Below, piece after piece: positions 1 to 12,664 of a stretch of 64,000 nucleotides of DNA. Below the pieces are notes generated by a model. The model was not told the DNA's origin. It worked only from the letters and a program-made list of their open reading frames with translations, and ran no database searches. The stretch covers positions 177,636,920-177,700,919 of the forward strand of contig JAVMKO010000002.1 of assembly GCA_032164245.1 (NCBI GenBank), written 5' to 3'. Positions within the stretch are counted from its first letter, which is position 1, and each line of letters begins with the position of its first letter. Position numbers and translations under genes: made by a program. The stretch is from Sternotherus odoratus. Its lineage: Eukaryota > Chordata > Testudines > Kinosternidae.

Positions 1-423
1 CGAATCATGATCATCCTTCCCTTTGACTACAGAAGCTCTCTCTTCTTCACTTCATTCAAATAGCTGCCTTAGCGTCTTCCTCTCCTCCTGCACCAGTGCT
101 TTTCATGCCAACACGTTTGGCCGGTCTGTTGTATTCATCGGTTGCCTCTCTTCTATGTGGATTGTAAGTGCCTCAGGGCAGGGATCATTTTTGTTTGCAC
201 AGTGGGATCCTCATCTATGACTGGCATCTCTAGACACTACCATAATATAATAATAAATAATACCACCACCTATCTGGTTGCAGACTAAAATTAGTACTTA
301 GACAGAACTGAGGGAAGAGTTGATAGCATACACTTTGTTCCAAAAAAGCTATTTAACCACATTCCTCCACTAAAATGTCATGTACAGAAATTTTCTAGTA
401 CCAACAAGATGCGCAAAGTTTAC
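1..423 (-). other. BZW2: BZW2 intron 3 (5' part)
   Basis: This is the sequence downstream of the BZW2 exon 3 donor, running off the left edge. A consensus splice donor (GTAAAC) sits at 418-423 on the minus strand. I see no exon, RNA gene or recognisable mobile element here. It is moderately AT-rich with an A/T-rich run near 245-270. Confidence 0.6.
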
Positions 424-600
424 CTAACATGCTGCCAGCTATCAGGATATCAAAGAGAGTGTCGGCATAACGACGATAATCTAGCCTAGAGCCTGTTGAG
501 TCCAGAAACTTGGCTACAGCCTCCAGGTCATTCCCAGCTTCATTGAGGCCTTGGATGATTGTATCTCTGAAAACTGTGGGTTCAAATTTCTCCTTTTCAT
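424..600 (-). CDS. BZW2: BZW2 exon 3 (eIF5-mimic protein 1)
   Basis: This exon encodes residues 20-78 of the BZW2 N-terminal region, including the strings [31 protein letters not shown] and [15 protein letters not shown]. They match vertebrate BZW2 closely and differ from BZW1, which has FDPTQFQD at the equivalent place. BZW2 (5MP1) is a cytosolic eIF5 mimic that competes with eIF5 for eIF2 and restricts initiation at poor start codons; its C-terminal W2 domain is encoded outside the window. The acceptor AG is at 601-602 and the donor GT at 422-423. The exon enters in phase 1, completing the codon begun by the last base of exon 2, and leaves in phase 1. The length of 177 nt fits the frame. 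No stop or indel is seen, so this is a functional exon and not a retrocopy. Confidence 0.96.
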
Positions 601-1277
601 CTAGGAGAGGAAAAACAAACAAAAAAAAAGTCAACCAGCCATCTATATGCTTAGATTTTCATATTGGACAACAAGTGACATATTTCCCATTCTGGTTATC
701 CTATTTCACAACTATCAGTTGGCTTTTGTTAGTTCTGGGAATGGTACTCTCTCTCCCCCTTGTTTTTCAAAAACTCAAAAGGAATATGCACAACCAACCT
801 TGGGCAAATTAAATAGAAGAAATCAATTAATACAAAATTAAAATTTTACATATGTACACTATTCTATTGCTATTTCTCTTATTAAATGTATTCCTCAATA
901 TGTTACTATATATGTTAAATTAAATGATAAAATATAGGCTATGCAAAGCTGCCTAGTTAAAAGTGCTATAGGAACTTATTTTCTGATGTTCTTCTTTGAA
1001 TTTTAACTGCAACTTAATTCATGCACTGACATAAGCAAATATTGGGGAAGAGAGAAAAAAAAATCACACCAGCCAACCAACTCCTATGTTCTAAGAGCAT
1101 GAAGGAGTGTGGGCGGGGGGTTACATAGTGTTATCACCAGCTGTTCCCCAAGAGCAGCAGCTCTTGAAACAGAGAAGAGTGACAGTCAACGATGCATCAC
1201 CTAGCTCAGTCCCCAGTAGAAAACTTTGATTAAAACGCTCACTTTGGCCTTCAGACAGCATCTCTAAATCAAGGTCC

Positions 1278-1848
1278 TTAGACATAAGGACATGTTTAAG
1301 ATTAGCAGCTGTGTTAGTCTGTATCCGTAAATAAGACAGGGCAGACTTTATAGCACCTTAGAGACTAACCAATTTATTTCAGCATAAGCTTTTGTGGGCT
1401 ATAGCCCACTTCATCGGATGCATAGAATGAAACAGAAGTACGATGCATTTATACACACAAAGCAAAAGAAATTGTACATTAGCATACCAATTCTAAGAGT
1501 CTGTTAAATTTGGATGGGCCATTATCAGCAGGAGAAAAAAATACCTTTAGAAATGGATCTCTGTCTGCAGGAGATAACTATCGAAGGTAAATTAACCAGG
1601 GAAATGCGAATGGTTCTCTCATTACACTAATTGATTGCAAGTCCTATTTAGCCCTTGGTTTATTGTGTCCAATTTGAAAATTAATTCCAAAATTATTATT
1701 TTTTCTTTCTGTAGATATAAATTCATCTTACTTCTGTTCCATTCTATGCATCCGATGAAGTGGGCTATAGCCCATGAAAGCTTATGCTGAAATAAACGGA
1801 TTAGTCTCTAAGGTGCTACAAAGTCTTACTTTTCTTTTTTAGACATAA
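1278..1848. mobile_element. Penelope-like/TPRT repeat copy with inverted structure, TSD TTAGACATAA
   Basis: A 551-bp insertion (1288-1838) is flanked by the 10-bp duplication TTAGACATAA at 1278-1287 and 1839-1848. It has a minus-oriented arm (about 1300-1442) and a plus-oriented arm (about 1727-1835), which are reverse complements containing GTTAGTCTCTAAGGTGC, AAGCTTATGCTGAAATAAA and ATGCATCCGATGAAGTGGGC. About 285 bp of related upstream element sequence lies between them. The layout is what twin-primed or inverted target-primed insertion leaves. The family is an abundant reptile repeat. I assign it to Penelope-like elements only tentatively, because a hammerhead-like core is visible at 1752-1779. 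Confidence 0.65.
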
Positions 1849-2022
1849 TGGATGCTCTTGAAAATCCATATTAAATTTAGACACATCCACATCTCTCTCC
1901 TATTGCTGCTGCTTCTTTTTGATAAGCTAACAAGCTGCTAATAGGTAGCCATGTACACCTGAAACCTCCAGCAAGCAAGTCCTGATTTAAACTCATGTGC
2001 TTTGAATTGCTTACATCTGAGA

Positions 2023-2680
2023 GCATGTCTACATTACAATCTTAAATCGACCTATGCTAGGTCGATTTACAGCCACTGCAGGAATTACTACCATGGCTGA
2101 TGTCCACATTATTCTCCTTCTGTTCGTGGTGCGTGTCCTCACCAGAGCGCTTCCACCAACTGAAGAGAGGGAGTGTGGGGGGCTGAGAGATGGGGCTCTT
2201 GGTTCCGTGGCTTCTCGCCTCCCCACTCCCTGCCCAGAGCTGGGGGGCAGCCACCCTTGGCTTCTTGCCTCTGGCAGGGAGATTTGCACCTGGAATCCAG
2301 TCGGCTGCCATGCTCCCAGCGGGAAGTGAGGCGCCAAAGGGCAGCCGGGCTCCTAGCCAGGAGCGTGTGGCAGAAAGACTCCCCATGGGAAGTGGGAGCC
2401 CAGGCAGCAGCAGCCCAAGTTGGGAGCCTAGATAGCAGGCTGGCTTGGAGCAGAGATGCAGCTAGCCATAATATTGACAAGACAACCAACAGCTGATAAG
2501 AGACGCAGTGTCTACACGGACAGTGCATCATCCTAACTACACCGATGTAATTCCACCTCCACGAAAGGCATAGGGCACTTACATCAGTGGGACAAGGCTG
2601 TAGGGGTTCACTGGCATAATTAGGTCAATGTACGCTGTCTTACACCAACCTAACAGTGCAGCATAGACCAAGCATTAGGG
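2023..2680. mobile_element. Non-autonomous DNA transposon
   Basis: The segment begins at GAGCATGTCTACATTACA and ends near CATAGACCAAGCATTA, giving weak terminal inverted similarity (TGTCTACA-like ends). A short inverted motif, TCGACCTATGCTAGGTCGA, lies just inside the left end. The GC-rich middle produces several overlapping open frames, none with recognisable domains. The superfamily cannot be fixed by eye. Confidence 0.4.
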
Positions 2681-4857
2681 TGTTTAAATGGAAACAACCA
2701 TGAATTTTATATAGCCTTTTATCATCAGTTTTAGATAGTGGTGCCAAGTCATATGATCACATAATAGCAATAATTACTTAAGAATATGATAGACTCTGCA
2801 CATGAAGGAAAAGAGCTCTCATTTACTAGTAAGAATGAAGATCTATTAAAAACCTAGATCAAGCAAATGGTTCTGCCATTGCACCCTTAAACTAGCCCTA
2901 GTTAAACTATACCTCCTCCTGGGGCAGGTCTCAGGAGCTGCGGGGCATGTAATGAAAATATTCTGCAACGGTCTGTGAGGAGTTTCAGTGCAGGTACTGA
3001 TAAGGAGACTAACTCAGTGGGGATTTTAGCAGGGCATTAAAGGGAATGGAAAGAAAAGAAGCCTTAGTGTGAAAGTTACTACTGCATGAAAATTCATGGA
3101 GAAAAACTGCAGCACGGTCATTCTGAGTGATCATGCTGCTTATTCGCAGATATCTTGAGCCTCCTAGGGTACTTCCCAGCATGGACTATAAAAAACAAAC
3201 AAACAATCATTTCACCTTAACTTGTGCCAATGCCCAAAATATTTTTATTTGTGCACAAGAAGCACAACACCAGGAGCAGAATCATGAATGCTACAACCAA
3301 AGTACAAACTATTCCTCCTCAGGGAAGCACAAGAGTGGGTCTTATTCACATGATATCAACAGCATGCTACATGCTTTACAGACAGTTATGAAGACAAAGT
3401 CCATACCCCTATGAGTTTTAAACGTATGGATATTTTTGTATTTTTCAGACAGGCAGGTTTAAAAATACCCAGTGTGTTAAATTTGGACGGGTTCACTGAG
3501 TCTAGCACTATGGGGGCTGTGGACCACAGTGCAACACAAACTCCACCACCACCAATATTTTCTACAGTACAGTAGTTTTAAACACATACTTTTTCCTGCC
3601 TACAAGCCTTCTTCCCATCTAGACCCATGTTCTTCTTTGTTGCAATCTAACATGGGTAGGAAGAGGATTTTTTTTTTTAATTGCCTGAAGAGTGATACAC
3701 ATCATTAGTTGTTAAGAAAACAACATTTCACTAATGTCCCTAGAAGTGATGTGCTGAACAAGAAGCTGTCGTCATGGAATAGGAACAGCATGTGAAGTTG
3801 TCAAGTGCATAATTAGGGCCAGCTAGCAGTTCCACTCATTTCATTTCTAGAAGTCACACTATTCTCCTCTGTACGCATGCCCCACATCACAAAATATATT
3901 TGAATCTTCTTCTTTAACAAATTAATCTTAACCCTTCAACAAAAGACTCTCAAGCTAGGGAAACTGAATTCATTCCTCCACAAAATTCATCCCCATCCCC
4001 TTTTATAACCTCATTTTACTGTACTAGTGTTTATTTTGACTTTCTACTGAACAATATTCTTCCTGAAGAGCAGCTGGATTCCTTTTGCTTCACTTGCTCC
4101 TATGCTGCAGTTTATTAATACTCACCAACTTTCTAGCTAATAGCATCTGCTTGGTTCTTTAGTTTGCCAGACTGTTTCTGGAGGATATATTCCCATCTCC
4201 GGTATATATCTGGAATAGATCCTGAAGGATCTAGTCCCATCTCTGGTATCACAGGAATAGATAGAGGAAAGGAACACTCTGTGAAGTCACATATATGCTC
4301 CAATATAGTAGGCTCATGTATATCTGTGCCATGTGCACAAATCCTGGTCTGGTCACAACTATTGCCCATAGGCCCACTGAAAAAACAGCATTCAGTACAA
4401 GTGTAGGAAAGACTGCTCTGACTAAGAGTTCACGAGAATTCTCCTATTAGCCAAATAGTAGAGGCTGGAGTGCAACATTTAGCCACTCCACCCAGGGGAA
4501 ACCCAAAAGTGATGATACACAGTCATCTCAGTGTATCACACATTGCAACACCACTCCAGTTCCCCCCCACCCCACTCTCCCTTCTCCCGCTTTAGTAATT
4601 TTAACTCCTGGCAACTAAAGCACTGTTAAACAGATGTATGTTAGCAATTTCTTTAGTTTCCAGCAAACAACTAAGCTCTTCACGGAAGGAACTGCGTCTT
4701 CCTAAATGTCTCCCAGCACATCTGGAGTAATACAATATAACAGCTAAGCAGGAAGAAAGCTGAGAACCTGCCTCCTGCAACAAAAAAAACAGGCTTCTTC
4801 AATGTTTTTCCAAGTTTGGCATCCTAAAAGCGAGCTACCCAGAATCCGGTCACTTTG

Positions 4858-5199
4858 GCCTGGTCTACACTACAGAGTTAGATCAATGCAAGGCAGCTTA
4901 CGTCAACCCAACTCTGTAAGCATCTACATTAAAATGTCGCTCTTGCCGACGTAAATCACCTGCTACGCTGACTTAACTTCACCTTCCTTAGGTTGACATA
5001 GTTCGGTCAACGCAGTGTCAGTGTGGATGCTGTGTTATTTACAATCGACATTAGTAACCTCCAGGTGGTGTCCCACCATAACTGCTCTGGTCACAGTTTT
5101 GAACTCTACTGCCCAATAGCCAGGTACATGCCCCTCCATGAACGCCAAAAACCACCTAGGTCTCACAGCAGGCTAACCTCTAAGGAATGGTCATATTCC
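4858..5199. mobile_element. Non-autonomous DNA transposon, 5' part, split by a LINE
   Basis: It starts CTGGTCTACACTACAGAG and contains imperfect internal inverted segments (ACGTCAACCCAACTCTGTAAG and related copies), as in many turtle non-autonomous elements. The RTE-like LINE at 5211-8363 inserted in it, duplicating CCACAGCTCCA at 5200-5210 and 8364-8374. The continuation to the right of the LINE is short and its end is not defined. Confidence 0.4.
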
Positions 5200-5210
5200 C
5201 CACAGCTCCA

Positions 5211-8200
5211 AACTCCACCAGAGAGGTCCTTCGGGGCCATCTGCCTGTCTCAAGTCAGGGTAAAGGAGGAGGGTTGGGCATGGGGCTAGCAACTCCACCC
5301 CGTAAAAAATAAACTTGCTACAGAAACGCCAACAATAGAGATAACAGAGACCTTTAGCCTGGAAAAAGAAGCGTCTTCAACTCGAAGATGCATGTCGCTG
5401 GGTGGTGAAAGCCGCGAGGAAGCCACTAAGCCAATCACCCTTCTTATAACCAGGAGGATTACCATAGGCACATGGAATGTGAGGACCATGTACGAGTCAG
5501 GAAAGACGGCGCAGGTTGCAGCAGAGATGAGAAGCAACAGCCTGACCCTATTAGGTATTAGCGAGACAAGCTGGACAGAGACGACTGATGACAGGAGAGC
5601 TGTTGCTGTATTCCGGACATGAAGAGAGTGACGCACCCCACACACAGGGAGTAGGCTTCATATTGTCCAAGCAGGCACAGAGAGCAGATTGGATGGGAGG
5701 CACACGGCCCCAGGATCATCATAGCATCCTTCAGAACTAAAATGAAGAGGATTAAGATGAACGTTGTTCAGTGCTATGCTCCAACCAATGATAGTGAAGA
5801 GGATGATAAAGACTACTTTTACAACAGACTTCAGAAAATATTAGAGACTTTCCCAGACAAAGACATCACTATCCTTATGGAGACTTCAATGCCAAAATTG
5901 GACCTGACAACGCAGGATATGAACAAGTCATGGGGACCCACGCGCTGGGAGAGATGAGTGAGAATGGAGAGAGATTTGTGGATCTATGTGCACTTAACAA
6001 CCTGGTCATAGGAGGCAGCATCTTTCCTCATAAGCGGATCCACAAGAGTACCTGGGTATTGCCAGCAGGCATGACAGAAAACCAGATCGACCATGTCTGC
6101 ATTAGCAAGAAGTTCAGAAGATCCCTGCAGGATGTTAGAGTTAGAAGAGGAGCAGACGCAACGTCCGACCATCACTTAGTGGTGGCCAGATTGAAGCGGA
6201 AGAAGAACTGGATAGACGCGTCTGACAGAAGAGCGAAGTACATCATCAGCCTTCTGAAGGACCACAAGACCAAGGAAGATTTTGGACTGAGGCTGAAGAA
6301 CAAGTTTTCAGTACTATAGGATAGGTTTGAGGAAGAGGAAGACAGTGTACTCAACAGCTGGCAGAAAGTGAGACACGCTCAGGTCAGCATGCCAGGAAGT
6401 GCTTGGAATCAAGAAACATCAGCACAAAGAGTGGATCACAGCAGGGACCTTGACTAAGACAGAAAGAAGAAGGCAGCAGTCAACAACAGCAGGACTAGAG
6501 CAGCAAAGGCCAAAGCTCAAAAAGAGTATGCTGAAGCCCACAGAGCAGTGAAGAGGAACATTAGGAAGGATAAGACTAAGTGGATGGACTGGCAGCAGAA
6601 GCGAAGCAGGCAGCATACAGTGGCAACATGAAACAGCTGTACGACACCACCAAGCGACTGTCTGGAAAGTTCAGCAAGCCAGAACGTCCCATCAAAGACA
6701 AGCAGGGAAAGTCTATAACAGGAATAGAACAACAGATGAACAGATGGGTGGAGCACTTTGAGGAACTCCTGAACAGATCAGCACCACCAAATCTACCAGA
6801 CATCAACCCAGCCAATGAGGACCTCCCAATCAATTGTGACAAACCAACCAGAGACTAGATCAGAAAATCCATCACCATGATGAAGAACAGGAAGGCGGCT
6901 GGACCTGACGACATCCCAGCAGAGGCCCTGAAAGCAGACCTGGATGCTTCAATGGAAATGCTGTACCCCCTCTTTGAGAAGATATGGGAAGAAGATGTTG
7001 ATCCTGGCAGACTGGAAAGAGGGATACCTCATCAAAATCCCCAAGAAAGGGGACCTCAGCAACTGTGCCAACTACAGAGGAATCACACTCCTGTCGGTGC
7101 CAGGGAAGGTCTTCAACCAAGTCCTCTTAGAGGGAAATGAAGGATGCCGTCGATCCACAGCTACGAGATGAGCAGGCAGGCTTCCAGCAGAATAGATCAT
7201 GCACGGACCAGATAGCAACGCTCCGCATCATAGTCGAGCAGTCCATGGAGTAGAACTCCTCGTTGTATATCAACTTTGTTGACTATGAGAAAGCGTTCGA
7301 TAGCGTGGATCGAGAGACCCTCTGGAAGCTCCTTCGGCACTACAGCATCCCAGCAAAGGTGGTCAACCTGATCAAGAACTCATACGACGGCGTACACTGC
7401 AGAGTGATCCATGGAGGGCAGCTCACAAACAGCTTCCAGGTGTGAACCGGAGTCAGACAAGGATGCTTGTTGTCACAATTTCTCTTTCTCCTCGTCATCG
7501 ATTGGATTATGAAGACATCCACTTATGAGCGCAGGAACGGAATTCAGTGGACATTGTGGACCCAGCTCGATGACCTGGACTTTGCAGACGACCTTGCACT
7601 CCTTTCGCACAGCAAACAGCAGATGCAAGAGAAGACCAACGTAGTGGCAGCCACGTCATCACAGGTTGGCCTCAACATCCACAAGGACAAGACCAAGATC
7701 CTTAAGATCAACTCCATCAGCAGCGACCCAGTCACACTGAATGGAAGCCCCCTGGAAGAAGTGCAATCCTTCACCTACCTAGGCAGCAGCATCGACCAGC
7801 AGGGCGGCACAGATGCAGACATCAAAGCAAGGATTGGTAAGGCAAGAGCAGCCTTCTTACAGCTCAAGAACATCTGGAGCTCTACAGAGCTGTCTTTGGC
7901 AATAAAGATTCGACTGTTCAACTCCAACGTGAAATCAGTCCTACTGTATGGAGCTGAAACCTGGGAGGACAACCAAAACAACCACCAGGAAAATCCAGAC
8001 CTTCATCAACAGCTGCCTCAGAAGGATTCTCCAGATCCGCTGGTCAGACATCATTAGCAACATCCACCTCTTGGAGAGGACCCGTCAACTCCCAGCAGAG
8101 GAAGAAATCAGAAGGAGAAGGTGGGGCTGGATAGGACACACATTACACAAGCAGACAACCAACATCACAAGACAGGCACTGCAGTGGAACCCCCAAGGCA

Positions 8201-8363
8201 AGCGGAAAAGAGGTCGTCCAAGAAACGCCTGGCGACGTGACCTTCAAGCTGATACCACAAAAATGGGCTACACCTGGAACCAGCTAGAGAGAATGGCCCA
8301 GACTCTGGAGAGCTGCGGTTGGCGGCCCATACCCCGACTGGGGTGACGGGCATAACTAACTAA
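5211..8363 (+). mobile_element. Full-length RTE-like non-LTR retrotransposon, copy A (3.15 kb, decayed)
   Basis: One degenerate frame encodes an apurinic-type endonuclease (TIGTWNVRTMYESGKTAQV at about 5459, the GISETSW motif, and NQIDHV and SDHHLVV near 6080-6180). A reverse transcriptase follows (GPDDIPAEALKAD about 6902, NCANYRGITLLSVPGKV about 7060, FVDYEKAFDSVDRETLW about 7275, FADDLALLSHS about 7580). The C-terminal tail is of the type [16 protein letters not shown] (about 8200). Several frameshifts and stops break it. An 11-bp duplication, CCACAGCTCCA, at 5200-5210 and 8364-8374 bounds the unit, and the 3' end is a short TAAC repeat, so it appears complete at both ends. The length and single-frame design fit the RTE clade; that assignment is inference. 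Confidence 0.85.
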
Positions 8364-8938
8364 CCACAGCTCCAGTGGCAGGGTTGGGAGGTAGGCCGAG
8401 GGCAATGGGAGCCCAAACAGACAAAAAACAGCTGGGAAGAGAGTAGTAGCAATGGTTCCCATCAAGCTACATCTCTCTTCAGAAGCAGACATGCTAGAGC
8501 ACCACATGGGCAGACCACCACTAATGGCCCGGCCATTGAGGACTTTGAACTTAATTCTTGGGCCACTTAAAAGGTTAGTTTTGCTGAGGACACATGAGAA
8601 CTGTTTAAAAAAAAAAGGCACTAAAAACAGCAGTGCCATCAATGAAACATACATAGGAGTGGCATAGTAAGCCATGTTTTACAGCTATTGGCAGACTATT
8701 GTAATTTACTGGAGGAGAGGTCAAGGGACATACAGCTCCAAAAGCCTCTCCACAATAGACAAACCAATAATTTAAAAGGCTGTACACTCAAACTCATTTC
8801 AATTAGCTGCAAACAAACAATATCTATATAACTGTTCGGATAAATCCATTGTAAACCAGAGCACTTAAAATCCAAGTGAAATTACAGATAATGGAATCAA
8901 TTACTATAGCAGCCAGGATATATCTAGAATTAATATTC

Positions 8939-8967
8939 TCACTCGGTCGGTCTCTCACTCGGTCGGT

Positions 8968-9014
<47 letters not shown>
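8939..9014. repeat. Microsatellite (CA)n with CTCGGTCGGTCT prefix
   Basis: Two copies of a CTCGGTCGGTCTCT unit lead into about 22 uninterrupted CA dinucleotides. The run is pure, so it is likely to vary in length between individuals. Confidence 0.95.
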
Positions 9015-9169
9015 TGCTCACAGTGGTTTCTGTAGTATCACTTCCATTACCAATTGTTTCTCTTCAGTCAAAGCGAACTAGCAACATTGCCAGGTCATTA
9101 CACAAATTGAATCTATTTCCCCATGTTAAGTATCCTGACACCTTCTGATATGGGCCATCTTGATTATCA

Positions 9170-9428
9170 CTACAAAAGTTTTTCTTCTCCTGCTGATAAC
9201 AGTTCATCTTAATTAAATAGCTTTTAGAGTTGCTATGGCAACTTCCGCCTTTTCATGTTCTTGGTATGTATTTATACATCTTCCTATTGTATGTTCCATT
9301 CTATGCATCCAAGGAAGTGGGCTGTAACCTATGAAACATTATGCTTAAATAAATGCGTTAGTCTCTAAGGTACAAGTACTCCTGTTCTTTTTGCGGATAC
9401 AGACTAACACAACTGCTATTCTGAAACA
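9170..9428 (+). mobile_element. Penelope-like repeat, plus copy
   Basis: This is the same family as the 1278-1848 insertion, read forward. It starts near TTCTCCTGCTGATAA, passes TTCCATTCTATGCATCC and GTTAGTCTCTAAGG, and ends CGGATACAGACTAACACAAC before CTGAAA. The hammerhead-like core is degraded here (CCAAGGA in place of CCGATGA). No inverted arm is present. Confidence 0.6.
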
Positions 9429-9967
9429 AACCTGGAAGATGTTGGGTGAAAGGAAGTGGTTCCAGGAGTAAGAAATGTTTCCTGGGGCCAGGAGGCTTGC
9501 ATAGAGGGTGAGGCAAGGCTCCCTCTCTCACCTCACTAATTGGGGATGAGCTGAGAGAAGAGGACCACCATAAAGGCTGCCTTCTCTCATAGCACTGCAG
9601 ACACCAGGAGACACTAGCAGGGAAAGCTGGCCTGCTGAGAAGCCTGAAGGTTTAAGGAAAAGGTTCCAACTGGCAAAGCTAGTAAAAGGCTGCACAGGTG
9701 GCTAATCCACAACCAAGCTCCAGAGAAGAGAGCTGGGGAGAGGAGAAACTGTTACAGTAATTAATACAACCCAGTTCCCAAGAGGAGAGCTGGGGACTCC
9801 TGCTTAAGGAAGGGCTGGGGATTCCTGAGAAGGGATCCATGAGGGTTTCCAGATAGAGACTGTTTCAAGTGCAAGAAAGCAGAGTTTCCTGAAGGAAGGA
9901 GTCAGACCCCTAGTTGCACTAAGCCTAAGAGAACAAATATCCCTGGGTATATTTGTGTGGGCTCCTA

Positions 9968-10947
9968 GAGGAACTCCTCACTTAAAGTCATCCCAGTTAA
10001 TGTTGTTACATTGCTGATCAATTAGGGAATGTGCTCATTTAAAATTGTGCAATGCTCCCTTCTAATGTTGCTTGGCAGCCGCCTGCTTTGTCCTCTGCTT
10101 GCAGGAAGAGCAGCCTGTTGCAGTTAGCTGGTGGGGGCTTGAAACTAGGGTGGACCGGCAGTCCCCCTAGCAGCTCCCCGCTCCCCTAAGTTCCCTGTAC
10201 AGCAGCTGCCCATTAGGCTATCAATTGCTGTCAGCTCAGCTGTCCCTCCCCCCACTGCCTTGGAGCTGCTCCCCAAGCCTCCTGCTTGCTGGAAGAGGGA
10301 TGTAGGGTGGGGGGAAGGGGGAGCTAATGTCAGGGTGTTCCCCCTACCCCCTGCTCTGCACCCCAATTACCCCATCTTCTATAGAACGGGGGGGGGGGGG
10401 GAGAGGGACACACAACAGTCCAGGAGGCAGAAGCTGAGGTGGGTCTCAGCTTGCTGATCTAATTAACAAGGCAGCATACTTAAAAACAGAGATCAGCATA
10501 TTAAAGAGGAAATGCATGTCTTTTTCTCTCTCTCACACACAGTGGGTGTATGTCTCTGTCTGCTATGCTATCTCCCCTCCCGTCATTCCTTCTGCCTGAT
10601 AGAGTATGAGTTAACCCTTAAGGGCTCAGTCAATTGCTAGTTCATCATTTAGCAGTAAGGCATTCCCTGGGAAATATCCCACCCTCTTCCACCCTCTGAC
10701 TTCACCACCTCAACTAAGCTTCACAATCATCATTGCTGTGTACTAGTATATAAGTTTTAACAAAGAATTTAACTGTGTGCGTCTATAATATAATCTTGTC
10801 TGGTAAAAAAAAAAAAAACTTTTCCCCTGGAACCTAACCTCCCCATTTACATTAACTCTTATGGGGAAATTGGATTCACTTAATATCGTTTTGCTTAAAG
10901 TCTCATTTTTCAGGAACATAACTACAATGTTAAGTAACGAATTCCTA
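9968..10947 (+). mobile_element. Mariner-like non-autonomous element, copy 1
   Basis: Terminal inverted sequences (left GGAACTCCTCACTTAAAG, right GTTAAGTAACGAATTCC) are diverged copies of the cleaner ends seen at 47888-48656, and TA dinucleotides flank them. The interior shares GTTAATGTTGTTAC and AAATTGGATTCACTTAATAT with the other two copies in the window. It has no transposase frame. The TA target and short inverted ends suggest Tc1/mariner. Confidence 0.6.
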
Positions 10948-11909
10948 TACTTGTGCGTTTATGGGTGTCATTGTAACCCAGGTGAAGAGAAGGGATACAG
11001 GGATCATCTGTGACCCCATGCCTGACAGAAAGGGGGCAAACGGGGTGACCCCCCCCCCTCGCCACCATAAATAAACTTTCAAGATTCCATACATTTTGAA
11101 AGTAATGAGGGAAGATACTTGGTTATATTTAGACACATTTAATATTACATGAATAACCCAATAGGAAAAAGAATTTTGCAGTATGTTAATATTTTTAATG
11201 TGAATTAAAAAAAAGTCAAACACTTAAAATCCATAGTCACCATAAAAAAATTTTTTGGAAAAAATGTATCAACTGATTTAAAGAACACAAAAATTTTCAG
11301 ATGGTCATCATAAAAGAAAGCACTATATGCCCGTGGGATATTTGAGAGGCAGGAAGTTAGCTTAATTTTAGAAATTAATTAGAGGCCCATTTTGGGGGAT
11401 TGCATAGATTTGACTCAAAACCTCATCAGTTGAGGTTCATTTCTGAATGCGGATTGTCTTAAGAAACGCTTGGTAGTTGTGCTTTCTTAATGAAAAATGT
11501 GACTTTACAGTGGCAGCTTGAAGAAGTGTCTAATCATTATCAACTATTCTTCCTAATATCCAAATCTACTGTGATCCTGGTTAAAAACTTGCTCCTCCCA
11601 GAGGCTACTGCACACTAATACAAAGCCAAGCTCCAAATGTCTTATATGTCATCCTAAATGTATACAAAAAGCAAACTTTAGTTGCATTGAACACACTAGC
11701 ACTAACAGTGTCCTTAGCACTGTTCAGAGGATGGTGGTGGGTAAGAGGGGGCACCTTAATCCTACTAAACTGCAGTTATTCCATCTGCTCATATTTTAGT
11801 CCTTCAACATCAGCATTTCAAAGGAGAGGACAGCAGGCAATGATTATTAGGACTGTGATAATTCTAGTCACCTTCATGAAGAGAGGGAAAAATAAAGCAT
11901 TTATCCTAC

Positions 11910-11974
11910 CCCTCTTCCTAGTTTTGAACCGCTGGCCTGTTAGCACCGGCTTCTGATTCTTATTCATAAAATTT
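11910..11974 (-). CDS. BZW2: BZW2 exon 2 with start codon
   Basis: The acceptor CAG is at 11975-11977. After seven untranslated bases the ATG at 11967-11965 opens MNKNQKPVLTGQRFKTRKR, the known BZW2 N-terminus apart from one His-to-Asn change. The coding part is 58 nt (19 codons plus one base). The donor GT at 11908-11909 follows in phase 1 and joins the exon at 424-600 to restore the Asp codon of the conserved RKRDEKEKF string. The start choice is set by family agreement and by the absence of any upstream in-frame ATG in the exon. It is confidently a real exon because its frame, borders and neighbour all agree. Confidence 0.95.
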
Positions 11975-12664
11975 CTGCAAGAGAAAGAAAAATAGTTTAA
12001 CTGCGTATATCAATTTAATCAGAGTACTTACAGACAATACAGTCACATGACAAAGCAAAAAAGAAATTCATAGAATCCAGCAACACTGATGAAAAATTTA
12101 TGTAAAAATTAGTTTATTATTTTAAAGACAAACAGCACTATAGTTTTAACATAATTTGATTGAAATTTGTTTCCCTGACAAAGCTTGGTTCATGACAATA
12201 CTATACAAATGGAAGCGTTCATTCTACACAGAAATTTACCAGAAAATCTCAAAAGTTATATTGTCACAATATTTGTCTTACCTCTATGCCAAGAGATGTA
12301 AAGTAAAGAAATTAATTACAGCATTAGATAATGAGTCTCAGGACCAAGAACAATCCTAACTCTAATAAGGGTCAGCTTTAACAAGCCATATGATCTTCTA
12401 TATGATCATGATTTGTAAATGCAAATACATTGGTATCATCATAGTAGAATTTCCTATTTTCTAAGATAAAAAACAAAACTAAAACCCAACAACACTTAAG
12501 ACTAGATTGAAATCTTATTATTTGACCTGGGTAAGGGATAACAGGGTACTTCACTGGCTCGGGGGCAGACCAAACTGTGATTTACAAAAATCCAAATTCC
12601 TCCCCCGACTGCCCCTCACACTGAGGAGGGAGTAAATTACTTCACCCCTTTTCAGAGAGCAACT

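Larger units (their letters stand above)
601..11909 (-). other. BZW2: BZW2 intron 2
   Basis: This is the intron between coding exons 2 and 3. Its recognisable content is mobile: a Penelope-like inverted repeat insertion (1278-1848), a non-autonomous DNA element (2023-2680), another DNA element (from 4858) split by an RTE-like LINE (5211-8363), a CA microsatellite (8939-9014), a second Penelope-like copy (9170-9428) and a mariner-like element (9968-10947). The stretches 601-1277, 2681-4857, 8440-8938, 9429-9967 and 10948-11909 show no gene, RNA or repeat that I can name. Confidence 0.75.

Noticed and set aside
2029..2531. Overlapping 80-130 codon frames on both strands
   Set aside because: They lie in the GC-rich centre of a non-autonomous transposon and encode no known domain.
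5380..8346. Host gene encoding a craniofacial-development-protein-2-like endonuclease
   Set aside because: The endonuclease is followed by reverse transcriptase, has frameshifts and is bounded by a target duplication, so it is a retrotransposon.
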